A stretch of DNA of 64,000 bases from Thiobacillus sp. 0-1251 (lineage in GTDB: Bacteria; Pseudomonadota; Gammaproteobacteria; Burkholderiales; Thiobacillaceae). The position numbers and the translations under genes are program-made. Shown here one piece after another: positions 8,259 through 17,943 of the stretch (position 1 is its first letter; each line of letters starts with the position of its first letter). The notes under the pieces were generated by a model. It saw only the letters and a list, made by a program, of their open reading frames with translations, did no database searches and was not told where the DNA came from. The DNA is taken from the NCBI GenBank assembly GCA_001899305.1, contig MKWL01000001.1, forward strand, positions 1 to 64,000, given 5' to 3'.

Positions 8259-8960
8259 TCAGCGCGGCACCTGCGCACTCCCCATATACCGGCTGATCAC
8301 CGCCACCCGCCGCTGATACGCGCGCGAGCTGCGGTGGTTCTCGTACCAGCGTGGGTTGGGCACCATGGCGGCCAGGCGGGCGGCCTGGTCGCGGCCGAGG
8401 TTGGCGGCGGAGGTCTTGTAATAGCGGCGGGCGGCGGCTTCGGCGCCGTAGATGCCGTTGCCCCATTCGATGACGTTGAGATAGACCTCGAGGATGCGAC
8501 GTTTGCTCCAGGTGGCTTCGATCATGAGGGTGATCACGGCTTCCTGGCCCTTGCGGATGAAGCTGCGCTCGCCGGAGAGGAACAGGTTCTTGGCGAGTTG
8601 CTGGCTGATGGTGGAACCGCCGGCGACGAGGCGGCCTTTCTTCAGGTTTTTCTCGACTGCTACTTGGATGCCCTCCACATCGAAGCCTTCGTGGGTGAGG
8701 AATTTGGCGTCCTCGGCGGCGACGATGGCGCGCTTCAGGTGGATAGAGATGCGGTCATAGGGCACCCACTTGTGGCGCAGTTCGGCGTCGGGGTTCTTCT
8801 CCTGCTGGCGCGCCAGGCCCGCTTCCATGAAGGAGGTCATGCTTGGGTTGTGATCGATCCACCACAGCACATGGGCGAACAGCCAGAGCTGATACAGCAG
8901 GATCAACACGACCGCGGCGGCAAGGGCCTTGCCGATCCAGCCGAACAGTTTTTTCATCAT
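8259..8960 (-). CDS. mtgA: Monofunctional biosynthetic peptidoglycan transglycosylase
   Basis: 233-aa inner-membrane enzyme that polymerises lipid II into glycan strands (GT51 family). It has one N-terminal membrane anchor (about 10-30), then the GT51 motifs [14 protein letters not shown] (catalytic E83), [29 protein letters not shown] and [13 protein letters not shown]. There is no transpeptidase domain, and the length fits MtgA. The start ATG overlaps the aroE stop, so it is translated with aroE in one operon. Confidence 0.93.
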   Translation of the reverse strand: MMKKLFGWIGKALAAAVVLILLYQLWLFAHVLWWIDHNPSMTSFMEAGLARQQEKNPDAELRHKWVPYDRISIHLKRAIVAAEDAKFLTHEGFDVEGIQVAVEKNLKKGRLVAGGSTISQQLAKNLFLSGERSFIRKGQEAVITLMIEATWSKRRILEVYLNVIEWGNGIYGAEAAARRYYKTSAANLGRDQAARLAAMVPNPRWYENHRSSRAYQRRVAVISRYMGSAQVPR

Positions 8961-9757
8961 GCTGTGCGCAGGGCCACGATGATGGGGGCGGTGTCGGGGC
9001 GCACGCCGCGCCACAGATGGAACGCTTCGGCCGCCTGCTCCACCAGCATGCCGAGGCCATCGGCGGTGCGCGCGCCGTGCGTGCGGGCGAAGTCGAGGAA
9101 GGGCGTGTCGCGCCCGTACATCATGTCGTAGGCCATCGTGTCCGGGGTGAACACGCGCGGCGACAGCGGCGGTAGGTCGCCGGCGAGGCTGGCGGCGGTG
9201 GCGTTGATGACGAGGTCGAAGGGCGTGTTGGCTGCGTCGAAGCCGCAGGCGCGGACGCCGCGGCCGAACAGCTCGGCGAGCTCCTCGGCGCGGCTGACGG
9301 TGCGGTTGGCAATGACGAGCGCCGCGGGCTGCTGGTCGAGCAGCGGTTCGATCACGCCGCGCGCCGCGCCGCCGGCGCCAAGCAGCAGGACGCGTTTGCC
9401 GACGATCGTGCAGTGCAGGTTGCGAGTGAGATCGGCGACCAGCCCGGCGCCGTCGGTGTTGTCGCCGAGGATGCCGTCGGCATCGAAGCTCAGCGTGTTG
9501 ACCGCCCCTGCGCGCTGCGCACGCGGGCTCAGGCGGCTGGCAAGTCTGAAGGCTTCTTCCTTGAATGGCACAGTGACGTTGGCGCCGCGCCCGCCTGCCG
9601 CGATGAAGGCAGCGACGCTGTCCGCAAAGCCATCGAGCGTCGCGAGGATGGCTTCGTACGTCATGTCCTGGCCGGTCTGGCGGGCAAACGCGGTGTGGAT
9701 CTGCGGGGATTTGGAGTGGGCAATCGGGTGCCCGAATACGGCGTAACGGTCGGTCAT
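8957..9757 (-). CDS. aroE: Shikimate 5-dehydrogenase
   Basis: 266-aa NADP-dependent enzyme reducing 3-dehydroshikimate to shikimate in aromatic amino-acid synthesis. Visible are the shikimate-binding SKSPQIH (residues 14-20), [11 protein letters not shown] with the catalytic Lys, GDNTDGAG, and the dinucleotide-binding GAGGAARG. Length matches E. coli AroE. It is first in a two-gene minus-strand operon with mtgA (four-base overlap); about 60 bp separate it from the upstream rhodanese gene on the same strand. Confidence 0.94.
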   Translation of the reverse strand: MTDRYAVFGHPIAHSKSPQIHTAFARQTGQDMTYEAILATLDGFADSVAAFIAAGGRGANVTVPFKEEAFRLASRLSPRAQRAGAVNTLSFDADGILGDNTDGAGLVADLTRNLHCTIVGKRVLLLGAGGAARGVIEPLLDQQPAALVIANRTVSRAEELAELFGRGVRACGFDAANTPFDLVINATAASLAGDLPPLSPRVFTPDTMAYDMMYGRDTPFLDFARTHGARTADGLGMLVEQAAEAFHLWRGVRPDTAPIIVALRTA

Positions 9758-9815
9758 GGCGGCCGTATTTTATCCGCTCAACCGGCGGCCAGGCGTTTTT
9801 GTATGGACTGCCGTG

Positions 9816-10271
9816 TCAGCCTTGGGTCCAGGGCAGGCTTCGGTGTTTCCAGCCGTTGAGTTCGTTGCGATGGCCGGTGGCCTTGTTGAGTTCGCCTTCG
9901 ATGCCTTCCAGCACGTTGTAGCAACTGCCGCGTCCGGCGTCGGCGCAGGCTGCGGCGGCACGATGCGAACGTTCGCCGCTGCGGCAGATGAAGAACAGCA
10001 GGGATTCCGGATCGGTGGCCTGGGCCAGTTGAGTCAGAAAATGGGGATTGAGGACCCAGCCGGGCCAGGATTGCCATTCGACATGCAACGCCCCGGGAAT
10101 GACGCCGTTGAGTTCGAGTTCTGCATGGGAACGTACATCGATCAGGCGGGTTCCAGGGGCGATCTGCAGCAATTCGTACGCTTCGTGCGGCAATAGTGCG
10201 CCGGCAAATGGCCAGACATTCACCTGGCTACGATGATGGGCGGTGTCGAGCAATTCGGTGATGCGTCCCAT
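9816..10271 (-). CDS. Single-domain rhodanese-like protein
   Basis: 151-aa cytoplasmic protein with one rhodanese domain (about 27-125): LIDVRSHAELELNGVIPGALHV, then the active-site loop FICRSGERS with C96 as the persulfide-bearing residue. Such proteins carry sulfane sulfur in thiosulfate or persulfide metabolism; the specific partner cannot be told. It lies divergent from glnA, with the nitrogen-controlled promoter region between them, and just upstream of aroE on the same strand. Confidence 0.85.
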   Translation of the reverse strand: MGRITELLDTAHHRSQVNVWPFAGALLPHEAYELLQIAPGTRLIDVRSHAELELNGVIPGALHVEWQSWPGWVLNPHFLTQLAQATDPESLLFFICRSGERSHRAAAACADAGRGSCYNVLEGIEGELNKATGHRNELNGWKHRSLPWTQG

Positions 10272-10330
10272 GGCGGTGTCCTTTTATTTATTGTCGATTC
10301 AGTATATGAAACCCCCTGCCCGATGCAATT

Positions 10331-10347
10331 TGCACCATGTTGGTGCG
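10331..10347 (+). promoter_or_regulatory. NtrC-binding site upstream of glnA
   Basis: TGCACCATGTTGGTGCG closely fits the NtrC dyad consensus TGCACYN5GGTGCA. A second, weaker half-site TTGGTGCG follows at 10371-10378. They lie about 105-120 bp upstream of a -24/-12 element, the usual distance for enhancer sites, and ntrB-ntrC lie downstream of glnA in the same direction. Confidence 0.75.
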
Positions 10348-10451
10348 CATATTTGCTTTTTCGCCTTATTTTGGTGCGACAGGGAAAATGATTGCGCACT
10401 ATCCCCTGGCTTGAGCCTTATGGCACAATGGCTGGCGCTCGATTTTGGGTA

Positions 10452-10467
10452 TGGCACGGTTGCTGCT
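10452..10467 (+). promoter_or_regulatory. Sigma-54 (-24/-12) promoter of glnA
   Basis: TGGCACGGTTGCTGCT has GG and GC exactly 12 bp apart, matching TGGCAC-N5-TTGCW. Predicted transcription start is about 10478, giving an 80-nt leader before glnA. With the upstream NtrC dyad this makes a standard nitrogen-limitation promoter. Confidence 0.75.
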
Positions 10468-10556
10468 AACACTTTTTCTGTGTGACGTTTTGTGTGGCGG
10501 ATTTGGGCCACATACAACGTCGTAATTCAATTCATTTCAGTTTGAGGAGATTCAGC

Positions 10557-11966
10557 ATGGCCGTGGCCAATGTGATCAAGATGATTAAGGACGGCGAAGT
10601 GAAATTCGTCGATCTGCGCTTTACGGATACACGCGGCAAGGAGCAGCACGTTTCGATTCCTGCCCGCATCGTGACTGAAGACTGGTTCGAAGACGGCCAC
10701 CCGTTCGACGGTTCCTCGATCGCCGGCTGGAAAGGCATCCAGGCGTCCGACATGCTGTTGAAGGCCGATCCCGATTCGGCCTACATGGATCCCTTCTTCG
10801 ACGAGCCCACGCTGATCCTGACCTGTGACGTGATCGAGCCGTCCGACGGCAAGGGCTACGAGCGCGACCCGCGTTCGGTGGCCAAGCGCGCCGAGGCCTA
10901 CCTGAAGTCGACCGGCATCGCCGATACCGCGTACTTCGGCCCCGAGCCTGAGTTCTTCATTTTCGATTCCATCACCTGGCACGACAACATGTCGGGCTGC
11001 GGCGTGCAGATCAATTCCGAGGAAGCGTCCTGGTCGTCTGCCGAGAAATTCGAGAACGGCAACACCGGCCACCGTCCCGGCATCAAGGGTGGTTATTTCC
11101 CCGTTCCCCCGGTCGACAGCCTGCAGGACATCCGTGCCGCCATGGTGCTGGCACTGGAAGAAGCCGGCATTCCGGTCGAAGTGTTCCACCACGAAGTGGC
11201 GACCGCCGGCCAGTGCGAAATCGGTACCCAGTTCAGCACGCTGACCAAGCGTGCCGACTGGACCCAGACGTTGAAGTACATCGTGCAGAACGTCGCTCAC
11301 GCCTACGGCAAGACCGCGACCTTCATGCCCAAGCCCATCGTCGGGGACAATGGTTCCGGCATGCATGTGCACATGTCGCTGTGGAAAGACGGCAAGAACC
11401 TGTTTGCGGGCAATGGCTATGCCGGCCTGTCGGAAATGTGCCTGTACTACATTGGCGGCGTGATCAAGCACGCCAAGGCGCTGAACGCGATCACCAACCC
11501 GTCGACCAACTCGTACAAGCGTCTGGTGCCCGGCTTCGAAGCGCCCGTGATGCTGGCGTATTCCGCGCGCAACCGCTCGGCCTCGATCCGCATCCCGATT
11601 TCCTCCAGCGAAAAGGCCCGCCGCATCGAGACCCGCTTCCCGGATCCGACCGCCAACCCCTACCTGTGCTTCACTGCGCTGATGATGGCCGGTCTCGACG
11701 GCATCCAGAACAAGATCCACCCCGGCGATCCGTCGGACAAGGATCTGTACGACCTGCCACCGGAAGAAGATGCGAAGATCCCGAAGGTCTGCCACAGCCT
11801 GGAAATGGCGCTGGACGAGCTCGACAAGGATCGCGAGTTCCTGACCCGCGGCGGCGTGTTCACCAACGACATGATCGACGCCTACATCGCCCTGAAGATG
11901 GAGGAAGTCACCAAGTTCCGCATGACCACGCACCCGGTTGAGTTCGCGATGTATTACTCGCTGTAA
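10557..11966 (+). CDS. glnA: Glutamine synthetase type I
   Basis: 469-aa cytoplasmic dodecameric enzyme making glutamine from glutamate, ammonia and ATP. Signatures include the DGSSIAGW loop, [11 protein letters not shown] with metal-binding glutamates, the ATP-site [14 protein letters not shown], and the adenylylation tyrosine in LYDLPPEE. Length equals GSI-beta. Start is the ATG after GAGGAG at 10543-10548. It is preceded by NtrC sites and a sigma-54 promoter and followed by a strong terminator, so it is probably transcribed alone under nitrogen control. It would assimilate ammonia, including that released from thiocyanate. Confidence 0.97.
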   Translation: MAVANVIKMIKDGEVKFVDLRFTDTRGKEQHVSIPARIVTEDWFEDGHPFDGSSIAGWKGIQASDMLLKADPDSAYMDPFFDEPTLILTCDVIEPSDGKGYERDPRSVAKRAEAYLKSTGIADTAYFGPEPEFFIFDSITWHDNMSGCGVQINSEEASWSSAEKFENGNTGHRPGIKGGYFPVPPVDSLQDIRAAMVLALEEAGIPVEVFHHEVATAGQCEIGTQFSTLTKRADWTQTLKYIVQNVAHAYGKTATFMPKPIVGDNGSGMHVHMSLWKDGKNLFAGNGYAGLSEMCLYYIGGVIKHAKALNAITNPSTNSYKRLVPGFEAPVMLAYSARNRSASIRIPISSSEKARRIETRFPDPTANPYLCFTALMMAGLDGIQNKIHPGDPSDKDLYDLPPEEDAKIPKVCHSLEMALDELDKDREFLTRGGVFTNDMIDAYIALKMEEVTKFRMTTHPVEFAMYYSL

Positions 11967-11989
11967 ACACGGGACGTGTACAAATAATA

Positions 11990-12013
11990 GGGCGGCTTCG
12001 GCCGCCCTTTTTT
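11990..12013 (+). terminator. Rho-independent terminator after glnA
   Basis: GGGCGGC and GCCGCCC arms around a TTCG loop, followed by a run of T, 24 bp after the glnA stop codon. Confidence 0.92.
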
Positions 12014-12099
12014 ATGGCACGCCTTCAGGCTGAGCTATTCCGGGATCAAGATTGGCCGGCCGGTGTCCGTTAGCAAACGGGTACGCTACACTCAGCCCT

Positions 12100-12570
12100 A
12101 TGTCCATCGCCCGTCTGCCCTTCCTTCTGTGCCTGATACTGGCTGCGCCCGCGCAGGCGGAAATCTACAAATACGTCGATGAAAACGGCCAGGTGACATT
12201 TACCGACGTCTACAAGAAAGGCGCCAAGCGTGTCGACCTGCCCGGTGCGCCGACACAGCTGCCAGCCAGAAATAAAGCGCCGAGACGGGCCGCCTATACA
12301 CCCAGCCCGGCGGATTTCCCGCGTATCGATCCGGGCACCCAGAAACGGCGCGACGATATCCGGCGCCAGGTGCTGCAGGATGAACTGTCGAGCGAACGCC
12401 GCAATGCCGATGAAGCGCGCCGTCAGCTGACGTTGGGCGAGCGCCTGCAGCCGGGCGAACGGGCAACCGACGCCACCTACCTCGATCGCGTGAGCAAGTT
12501 GCGGACAACGGTGCAGCAACACGATCAGAACGTCACTTCCATCCAGCGCGAGCTGGCCAATCTGAAGTAA
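12100..12570 (+). CDS. Secreted DUF4124-domain protein
   Basis: 156-aa exported protein. Residues 1-20 are a signal peptide ending APAQA; the mature part begins with the DUF4124 pattern EIYKYVDENGQVTFTD, followed by a proline/arginine-rich linker and a C-terminal coiled-coil-like segment (about 85-155, many E/R/Q). The function is unknown; the family is common in Beta- and Gammaproteobacteria next to ntrB-ntrC. The start is the ATG after the TACACTCAGCCCT stretch; the open frame extends 16 codons further without signal-peptide character. Confidence 0.8.
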   Translation: MSIARLPFLLCLILAAPAQAEIYKYVDENGQVTFTDVYKKGAKRVDLPGAPTQLPARNKAPRRAAYTPSPADFPRIDPGTQKRRDDIRRQVLQDELSSERRNADEARRQLTLGERLQPGERATDATYLDRVSKLRTTVQQHDQNVTSIQRELANLK

Positions 12571-12665
12571 GTCGCCTGTACACGCATTCAAGACGCCGCC
12601 GGCAGCCCCCCAGCTAATAGGCCGTCTGCGGTTCTGAAGAGGTTGAAGCTTCAACAACCAGGCTC

Positions 12666-12681
12666 TGGCACAATCAGTGCT
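12666..12681 (+). promoter_or_regulatory. Possible sigma-54 promoter before ntrB
   Basis: TGGCACAATCAGTGCT has the -24 GG and -12 GC at the right 12-bp spacing. The implied transcript would start near 12692, almost at the assigned ntrB start (12694), so the match may be chance or the real start codon may lie downstream. Confidence 0.35.
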
Positions 12682-12693
12682 TCTACTGAGTGC

Positions 12694-13749
12694 ATGAGCA
12701 TGTCGCCGTTTTCGCCCACCGATTATTCAGGACTGGATTATCTCTCCACCGGCACCATGATTCTGGATGCCGGGCACCGCATCCTGTATGTCAATCCTGC
12801 AGCCGAGACCTTGCTGGGCATATCCGGTGTCCTGCTGCTTGGGGATGACGCCATGTCAGTGTTCGAGCGCAGCCCCGAGTTGCTTGCTGCGGTCCAGACG
12901 GCATGTGCCCAGCAGGAAACCGTCATCGAATATGAACTCGACGTGGTGGTGAGCGGTCATCCGCCAATCCGGCTCAGCTGCAGCGTGTCGCCGCTGGACA
13001 AGCCTGAGGACGCCGTGCTGATCGAAATGCGCGCGGTCGATCCGCATCTTCGTATCGCCCGGCTGGAACAGGCGCGCCTACAACAGGAAGCCAACCGCGA
13101 ACTGCTGCGCAACCTCGCACATGAAATCAAGAATCCGCTCGGCGGCATCCGCGGCGCGGCACAACTGCTGGAACACGAGTTGCCGCGCGAATCCCTGCGT
13201 GAATACACCCAGGTCATCATCAAGGAATCCGATCGCTTGCAGTCGCTGATGGAGCGGCTGCTTACTCCCCACCGCATGCCCCGTTTTGGTGCGGTGAATA
13301 TTCACGAAGTTCTGGAGCGGGTCCGCAGCCTGATCCTGGCGGAAACCCCGAGCATGTCGCTCCGCCGCGACTACGATATCAGCCTGCCGGAAATCCGGGC
13401 CGATGCCGAACAGCTGATTCAAGCGACGCTCAATATCGCACGCAATGCCGTGCAAGCGATGCATGGCCAGGGTGAGATCATTTTCAGGACCCGCGTGGCG
13501 CGGCAGATCACGCTGGAAAGCCGGCGCTACCAGCTCGGCATGCGCGTCGAGATCATCGATAACGGCCCGGGCATACCCGAAGACATCCGCGAACAGATCT
13601 TTTTCCCGCTGGTGTCAGGGCGCGAAGGCGGCAGCGGGCTCGGGCTTGCCGTTGCACAGACGTTGGTCGCGCAAAACCACGGCACCATCGATTGCGAAAG
13701 CCGTCCCGGCTGTACCACCTTTTCCATTTTTCTTCCTTTGCCTGGCTGA
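12694..13749 (+). CDS. ntrB: Nitrogen regulation sensor kinase/phosphatase NtrB
   Basis: 351-aa cytoplasmic histidine kinase that phosphorylates or dephosphorylates NtrC in response to nitrogen status through PII. An N-terminal PAS-like domain (about 10-115, LDAGHRILYVNPAAETLLG) is followed by the HisKA dimerisation helix with phospho-acceptor H143 in NLAHEIKNPLGG, and an ATPase domain with N box (LNIARNAVQAM), G1 (DNGPGIP) and G2 (GGSGLGLAV). No membrane segments, as expected. Start chosen at MSMSPF; an alternative 17 codons upstream or at the second Met is possible. ntrC follows after 5 bp. Confidence 0.93.
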   Translation: MSMSPFSPTDYSGLDYLSTGTMILDAGHRILYVNPAAETLLGISGVLLLGDDAMSVFERSPELLAAVQTACAQQETVIEYELDVVVSGHPPIRLSCSVSPLDKPEDAVLIEMRAVDPHLRIARLEQARLQQEANRELLRNLAHEIKNPLGGIRGAAQLLEHELPRESLREYTQVIIKESDRLQSLMERLLTPHRMPRFGAVNIHEVLERVRSLILAETPSMSLRRDYDISLPEIRADAEQLIQATLNIARNAVQAMHGQGEIIFRTRVARQITLESRRYQLGMRVEIIDNGPGIPEDIREQIFFPLVSGREGGSGLGLAVAQTLVAQNHGTIDCESRPGCTTFSIFLPLPG

Positions 13750-13754
13750 ACACT

Positions 13755-15173
13755 ATGTCGAAATCAAGCTGCGTCTGGATCATTGACGACGACCGCTCCA
13801 TCCGCTGGGTCCTTGAAAAAGCCCTGTTGCGCGAAGATATCGCGTGCATGACCTTCAGTTCGGGCAGCGATGCGCTGCGTGAACTGGAACGCAGCACGCC
13901 CGCCGCTGTGTTGTCCGACATCCGCATGCCGGGGGTGAGCGGCCTGGAATTGCTGCAGGCGCTGAAGGAGCGGCTGCCCAAGGTACCCGTCATCATCATG
14001 ACGGCGTATTCCGATCTCGACAGCGCGGTGGCGGCTTTCCAGGGCGGCGCGTTCGAATACCTGCCCAAGCCTTTCGACGTCGACCAGGCGCTCGAACTGG
14101 TACGCCGTGCACTGGCGGAAAATGCCAGCCGTGACGTGCCCGCCAGCAGCGATGTCCCGATGCCGGAAATCCTCGGGCAGGCGCCTGCCATGCAGGAGGT
14201 GTTCCGTGCCATCGGACGACTGGCGCATTCGCATGCCACCGTGTTGATCACCGGCGAATCGGGCAGCGGCAAGGAACTGGTGGCGCGTGCGCTGCATCGC
14301 CATAGCCCGCGTGCTGGCGCGCCGTTCATCGCGCTGAATACTGCGGCCATCCCGCGGGATTTGCTGGAGTCGGAACTCTTCGGTCACGAGCGCGGTGCCT
14401 TCACGGGCGCGGCCGCGCAGCGGCGCGGCCGCTTCGAGCAAGCTGACGGCGGCACGCTGTTTCTGGACGAGATCGGAGACATGCCGGCCGAATTGCAAAC
14501 CCGTTTGCTGCGCGTGCTGGCCGACGGGCAGTTCTATCGTGTCGGCGGTCATACGCCGATCAAGGTCAATGTGCGGGTGATCGCCGCAACCCACCAGGAT
14601 CTGGAAGTACGGGTGCGTGAAGGATTGTTTCGCGAAGATCTGTTCCACCGCCTCAACGTGATCCGCCTGCGCCTGCCGGCGCTGCGCGAGCGGCGTGAAG
14701 ACATCCCGCTGCTGGTACGCCATTTCATGCAGAAAAGCGCGCGCGAACTAGGGATGGAGACCAAGGGCGTGTCGGACGCCGCGATGAAGACGCTGGTTAA
14801 TCTGCCCTGGAGCGGCAACGTGCGCCAGCTCGAGAACGTCAGTCATTATCTGACCGTGATGGCGCCCGGCCAGGTGGTCGAGGTCGGGGATTTGCCGGCC
14901 GATCTGATGCAGGGGACGGTCGAGTCAAGCGGCGGCGACTGGTTGCAGGGGCTGGCCGCTGAAGCCGGCGCGCGGCTGGCACGCGGTGAGGCGGCGATTC
15001 TGGATGAGCTTACCCAGGCGTACGAAAAGACGCTGATCGAGGTGGCGCTCCGCCACACCGGGGGGCGCCGGATCGAGGCCGCACATCTGCTGGGATGGGG
15101 GCGCAATACGCTGACCCGGAAAATTCACGAACTGGGGATGGATGCGGAATCCGAGGGTGACGAGTCGAAATAG
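13755..15173 (+). CDS. ntrC: Nitrogen regulation response regulator NtrC
   Basis: 472-aa sigma-54-dependent activator. Receiver domain 1-120 with D11-D13 and phosphorylated D55 (VLSDIRMPG); AAA+ domain with Walker A GESGSGKE, the sigma-54 contact loop GAFTGA and Walker [12 protein letters not shown]-terminal Fis-type helix-turn-helix ([19 protein letters not shown]). It is expected to bind the TGCACC-type dyads upstream of glnA. Co-transcribed with ntrB (5-bp gap) and closed by a bidirectional terminator. Confidence 0.95.
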   Translation: MSKSSCVWIIDDDRSIRWVLEKALLREDIACMTFSSGSDALRELERSTPAAVLSDIRMPGVSGLELLQALKERLPKVPVIIMTAYSDLDSAVAAFQGGAFEYLPKPFDVDQALELVRRALAENASRDVPASSDVPMPEILGQAPAMQEVFRAIGRLAHSHATVLITGESGSGKELVARALHRHSPRAGAPFIALNTAAIPRDLLESELFGHERGAFTGAAAQRRGRFEQADGGTLFLDEIGDMPAELQTRLLRVLADGQFYRVGGHTPIKVNVRVIAATHQDLEVRVREGLFREDLFHRLNVIRLRLPALRERREDIPLLVRHFMQKSARELGMETKGVSDAAMKTLVNLPWSGNVRQLENVSHYLTVMAPGQVVEVGDLPADLMQGTVESSGGDWLQGLAAEAGARLARGEAAILDELTQAYEKTLIEVALRHTGGRRIEAAHLLGWGRNTLTRKIHELGMDAESEGDESK

Positions 15174-15203
15174 CCATCCGCTTGATAAGCGAAATTCAGC
15201 GAC

Positions 15204-15232
15204 AAAAAAGCCGACTCGAGTCGGCTTTTTTT
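15204..15232. terminator. Bidirectional terminator between ntrC and grxD
   Basis: GCCGACTCGAGTCGGC is a perfect palindrome flanked by six A on the left and seven T on the right, so it can end both the plus-strand ntrC transcript and the minus-strand grxD transcript. Confidence 0.93.
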
Positions 15233-15249
15233 GCATGCGGGGCGGCAGA

Positions 15250-15570
15250 TCAGGCGGCCTGGGCTTCTTCCAGAAGCTTCTGGATTTCACCCTTCTGGTA
15301 CATCTCGATCATGATGTCGGAGCCACCGATCAACTCGCCCTTCACATACAGCTGAGGGAAGGTCGGCCAGTTGGCGTAGTACTTCAGGTTTTCGAAGATT
15401 TCCGGATCGGCCAGCACGTTCACCGCCAGAAAATCCTTCACGCCGCAGGCCTGCAGCACTTGCGCCGCGCGCGACGAGAAGCCGCACTGCGGAAACTGGG
15501 GCGTGCCTTTCATGTACAGCACGACGGTATTGTTGGTGACTTGGTCACGGATGCGGTCGAGAGGGGTCAT
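15250..15570 (-). CDS. grxD: Monothiol glutaredoxin, Grx4 (CGFS) type
   Basis: 106-aa cytosolic protein that carries [2Fe-2S] clusters between assembly scaffold and targets. The CGFS motif is at C29-S32 (PQCGFSS), followed by NWPTFPQLYVKGELIGGSDI, the glutathione-binding segment. Length fits bacterial GrxD. It is a single gene convergent with ntrC. In this organism it may help supply the many Fe-S proteins of the Dsr system, which is inference only. Confidence 0.95.
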   Translation of the reverse strand: MTPLDRIRDQVTNNTVVLYMKGTPQFPQCGFSSRAAQVLQACGVKDFLAVNVLADPEIFENLKYYANWPTFPQLYVKGELIGGSDIMIEMYQKGEIQKLLEEAQAA

Positions 15571-15632
15571 GTGAGCTCCTGGGCAATACTTGACTGGAAT
15601 AGTCGGGAATTATACGCTCGGAGAAACCGGCG

Positions 15633-16727
15633 TCAAGCCGGTTTCTCATTTCGCTGATAGGGGCTGACGAAGGCTTTGTGAAGCAGATGCGGGATCAGCA
15701 GATGCACGGGCATGCGCAGCCAGTGGGCGCGCACGAAAGCGGCCAGCCCGGCAGGGGTGAAGCGATCGGCACAACTCGCATGGTCGGGCGCGAGGACCCG
15801 TGTGAAGATGCGGTCCATCAGGGCGAGAGTGAGGCGATTCGGCTTGTCGCGCTCGAGGGCCGCCATTGCGCTGTCGGGAATCGGCGTATCGAGGAAATAG
15901 CGTAGATAACGCAGCGCATAGAACAGCGAACGACCCAGTTGCAGCTCGTTGGCGCGCGTCGTCAGTCGCAGCCAGAAATCGGGGTTGGCAGCGGCATCGC
16001 GCAGCAACAGGTCGAGATCGGTCAGATCGCGCAGGCCGTGCGGCAATTCGCCATCGTGAAATACGTGGGTGGCCGAATGCAGGATGCGATCTTCCGTCGC
16101 CAGCACCTGGACGCCCGGCATGTCCGCCACTGCGACGGCACGATGGCGCAGCGTGGCGGAATCCGGATGATAACGTGCCGTATCGGGAAGAATGGCGTGA
16201 TGCACGTCGATCACCGTGGCGCGGACGGCATGTTGTAGCGGCGGGATTTCATGCATCCAACGGCGGTAGTAGCGCTGGTCATAGTCCGACAACAGGGTCG
16301 GGTGCCAGCCTGCAAGCATGAGTGCGGCTTCGACCGCGCCAAGTTGTGCCCGCGGGACCAGGATATCGATGTCATTGAACAGACGTCCGCTTGCCGCGGG
16401 CAGATTGGCCATGACGTAGGCGCTGCCTTTCAGGAGAATGAAGGGGAAGGCCAGCCCTTTCAAGGCGGTACGGATCTTGTCCACTTCCCAGCGTACGGCC
16501 AGTTGCTGCTTCGCGGCCAGCGTGGCCGCCGCATCAAAATGCCATCGTGCGACAGCCGGGATGGCTTCAGTCAGCTGGTGCCGGGCCAGAACGTGCCGAA
16601 CACGCGCCAGCAGGCCGGCACTCCGTGCCTGTCGCACCAGCAGGTCCCATTCGCCCATCGAAAAGCGCGTGACGGAATCGGGCGAACGCAAGGTGCAACT
16701 GAGCAAATCGCGGGACCTGGATTTCAT
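15633..16727 (-). CDS. Nucleotidyltransferase-family protein of the HprK-rel-A cluster
   Basis: 364-aa protein resembling the uncharacterised NTP_transf_5 family. The nucleotidyltransferase signature is GRLFNDIDILVP with metal-binding D119 and D121, preceded by FILLKGSAYV, where family members have a Lys-Gly pair. The C-terminal half is helical (HATHVFHDGE-type region, ALRYLRYFL). It follows the HprK-like kinase: an ATG 5 bp past that stop was chosen, while a GTG overlapping the stop as GTGA would add three residues. Members of this family commonly accompany HprK-like kinases and PqqD-like chaperones in peptide-modification or secretion loci; substrate unknown. Confidence 0.75.
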   Translation of the reverse strand: MKSRSRDLLSCTLRSPDSVTRFSMGEWDLLVRQARSAGLLARVRHVLARHQLTEAIPAVARWHFDAAATLAAKQQLAVRWEVDKIRTALKGLAFPFILLKGSAYVMANLPAASGRLFNDIDILVPRAQLGAVEAALMLAGWHPTLLSDYDQRYYRRWMHEIPPLQHAVRATVIDVHHAILPDTARYHPDSATLRHRAVAVADMPGVQVLATEDRILHSATHVFHDGELPHGLRDLTDLDLLLRDAAANPDFWLRLTTRANELQLGRSLFYALRYLRYFLDTPIPDSAMAALERDKPNRLTLALMDRIFTRVLAPDHASCADRFTPAGLAAFVRAHWLRMPVHLLIPHLLHKAFVSPYQRNEKPA

Positions 16728-16732
16728 GAATT

Positions 16733-17653
16733 TCACACAGCCCGGCGTTCGGCCAGACGATCGAAAGCGGTGACTGCCTCGCTCAATGCGCTGTAGCGGA
16801 AATCGTAACAGTGCGCATGGTCGATCAGCGTGGTGCCGACGCGAAAGCCGTCCGCGCCCAGATGGCTGTAGTTGAATGCATTCTGTGCCAGAAACATGAA
16901 CGTCTCGGCCCGGGAGCGGGGGGTCAACCGTGTTTCGGCGCCCGCCTCCCATTTGGGAAAAATCACCCAGCCGGGTCGGGCCGGTTCATGCTGGCGCAGT
17001 ACGCTGTCGCGGGGGGGGCGCATGTGCGCCACAGAGCCTTTGGACGTGTCGTGGGAGACGCGATTGATAAAGGCTTCAGGATTGAACTGGCGGATGACGT
17101 CGATCGACTGGTTTTTCAGGCTGACGGGACGCGGCAACGCATGGAGCAGGCCTGTCCTGCGATCGATCAGGGTCAGCTCGTCGGAAAGCAGGCGCCAGCC
17201 CGACAACACCAGTCCTGCGGTCAGGGTGCTTTTTCCCGAGCCGGGTGGCGCCGGGAGAATGGCGGCCAGACCATTTTTCTCCACGACGGCGGCATGAATG
17301 ATCAGGTAGTGGTGCGCGTGCATCGAGACGCACCAGTTCAGACCCCATTCCAGCATGGGGTAGGCCTGGTCCAACGGCAGCGGTTTGAACGGCTGGGCGC
17401 CATCAAAGGAAAAATTGACCTGCGGACGGAACCAGCGCCGCAGGCGGGAAGGGGGGTTCAGCTCGACATGGAAATCCGCAAAGGCCTGGTGCGCGCTACG
17501 CACTTCAAATTGGCCGTAGAGCTCAGTCAGTCCCTCGGCGACGCGTGGCAGGCACGAACGGATCCGGAGCGAGAAAGGACCGGTGCGCAACCATACGCCG
17601 TTACCGGCGAGCTGATGCCGCAAATCGGATGGAGAGAGTTGAAGCAGCTTCAT
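16733..17653 (-). CDS. HprK-related kinase A
   Basis: 306-aa protein resembling HPr serine kinase C-terminal domains but not part of a sugar PTS. Walker A/P-loop is PAPPGSGKST (GKS 140-142), followed by LLSDELTLIDR, which corresponds to the HprK catalytic Asp region, and a His in HAAVV (H120-A-A), shared with HprK-rel-A proteins. It overlaps the PqqD-like gene by four bases (ATGA). The target of phosphorylation is unknown; the neighbouring PqqD-like protein and the TPGYWKTH secreted protein are natural candidates to test. Confidence 0.8.
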   Translation of the reverse strand: MKLLQLSPSDLRHQLAGNGVWLRTGPFSLRIRSCLPRVAEGLTELYGQFEVRSAHQAFADFHVELNPPSRLRRWFRPQVNFSFDGAQPFKPLPLDQAYPMLEWGLNWCVSMHAHHYLIIHAAVVEKNGLAAILPAPPGSGKSTLTAGLVLSGWRLLSDELTLIDRRTGLLHALPRPVSLKNQSIDVIRQFNPEAFINRVSHDTSKGSVAHMRPPRDSVLRQHEPARPGWVIFPKWEAGAETRLTPRSRAETFMFLAQNAFNYSHLGADGFRVGTTLIDHAHCYDFRYSALSEAVTAFDRLAERRAV

Positions 17654-17904
17654 GGCGTTTCGAGCAAGCCGATCCGGCGCAGGCTGGCGAGCGCTTGATC
17701 CGTTTGATGAGCGAGATCCGGGCCAAACTCAAGAGACAACTGGGAAGCCAGCGCGCCATGCAGCTCGTCCAAAGTCATGCCGGGATTGCTCTGGACCAAC
17801 TGGAACAGCGCTACGTTGAACGGCGCGAGGTAGTGTGTGTCGCCGGATGCCGTATCGAATACCACAGCTTCCTGTTCAAAGGATTTGATCTGAAAACGTG
17901 CCAA
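17650..17904 (-). CDS. PqqD-like peptide chaperone of the HprK-rel-A system
   Basis: 84-aa winged-helix protein of the PqqD fold (FDTASGDTHYLAPFNVALFQLV, then helix and RRIGLLETP at the end). PqqD proteins hold precursor peptides for modifying enzymes. The apparent start is TTG (17902-17904 on the plus strand), with no in-frame ATG near and only a weak ribosome site, so initiation may be poor or depend on the upstream gene. It sits 39 bp after the TPGYWKTH protein and overlaps the kinase gene. Confidence 0.72.
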   Translation of the reverse strand: MARFQIKSFEQEAVVFDTASGDTHYLAPFNVALFQLVQSNPGMTLDELHGALASQLSLEFGPDLAHQTDQALASLRRIGLLETP

Positions 17905-17943
17905 TCGTATTTGAATCGGGAAGCTATTGAAGGAAAACTCAGA

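Noticed and set aside
10527-11933. Antisense open frame over glnA
   Set aside because: Shadow of a highly expressed gene; the residues are His/Val/Gly-rich noise.
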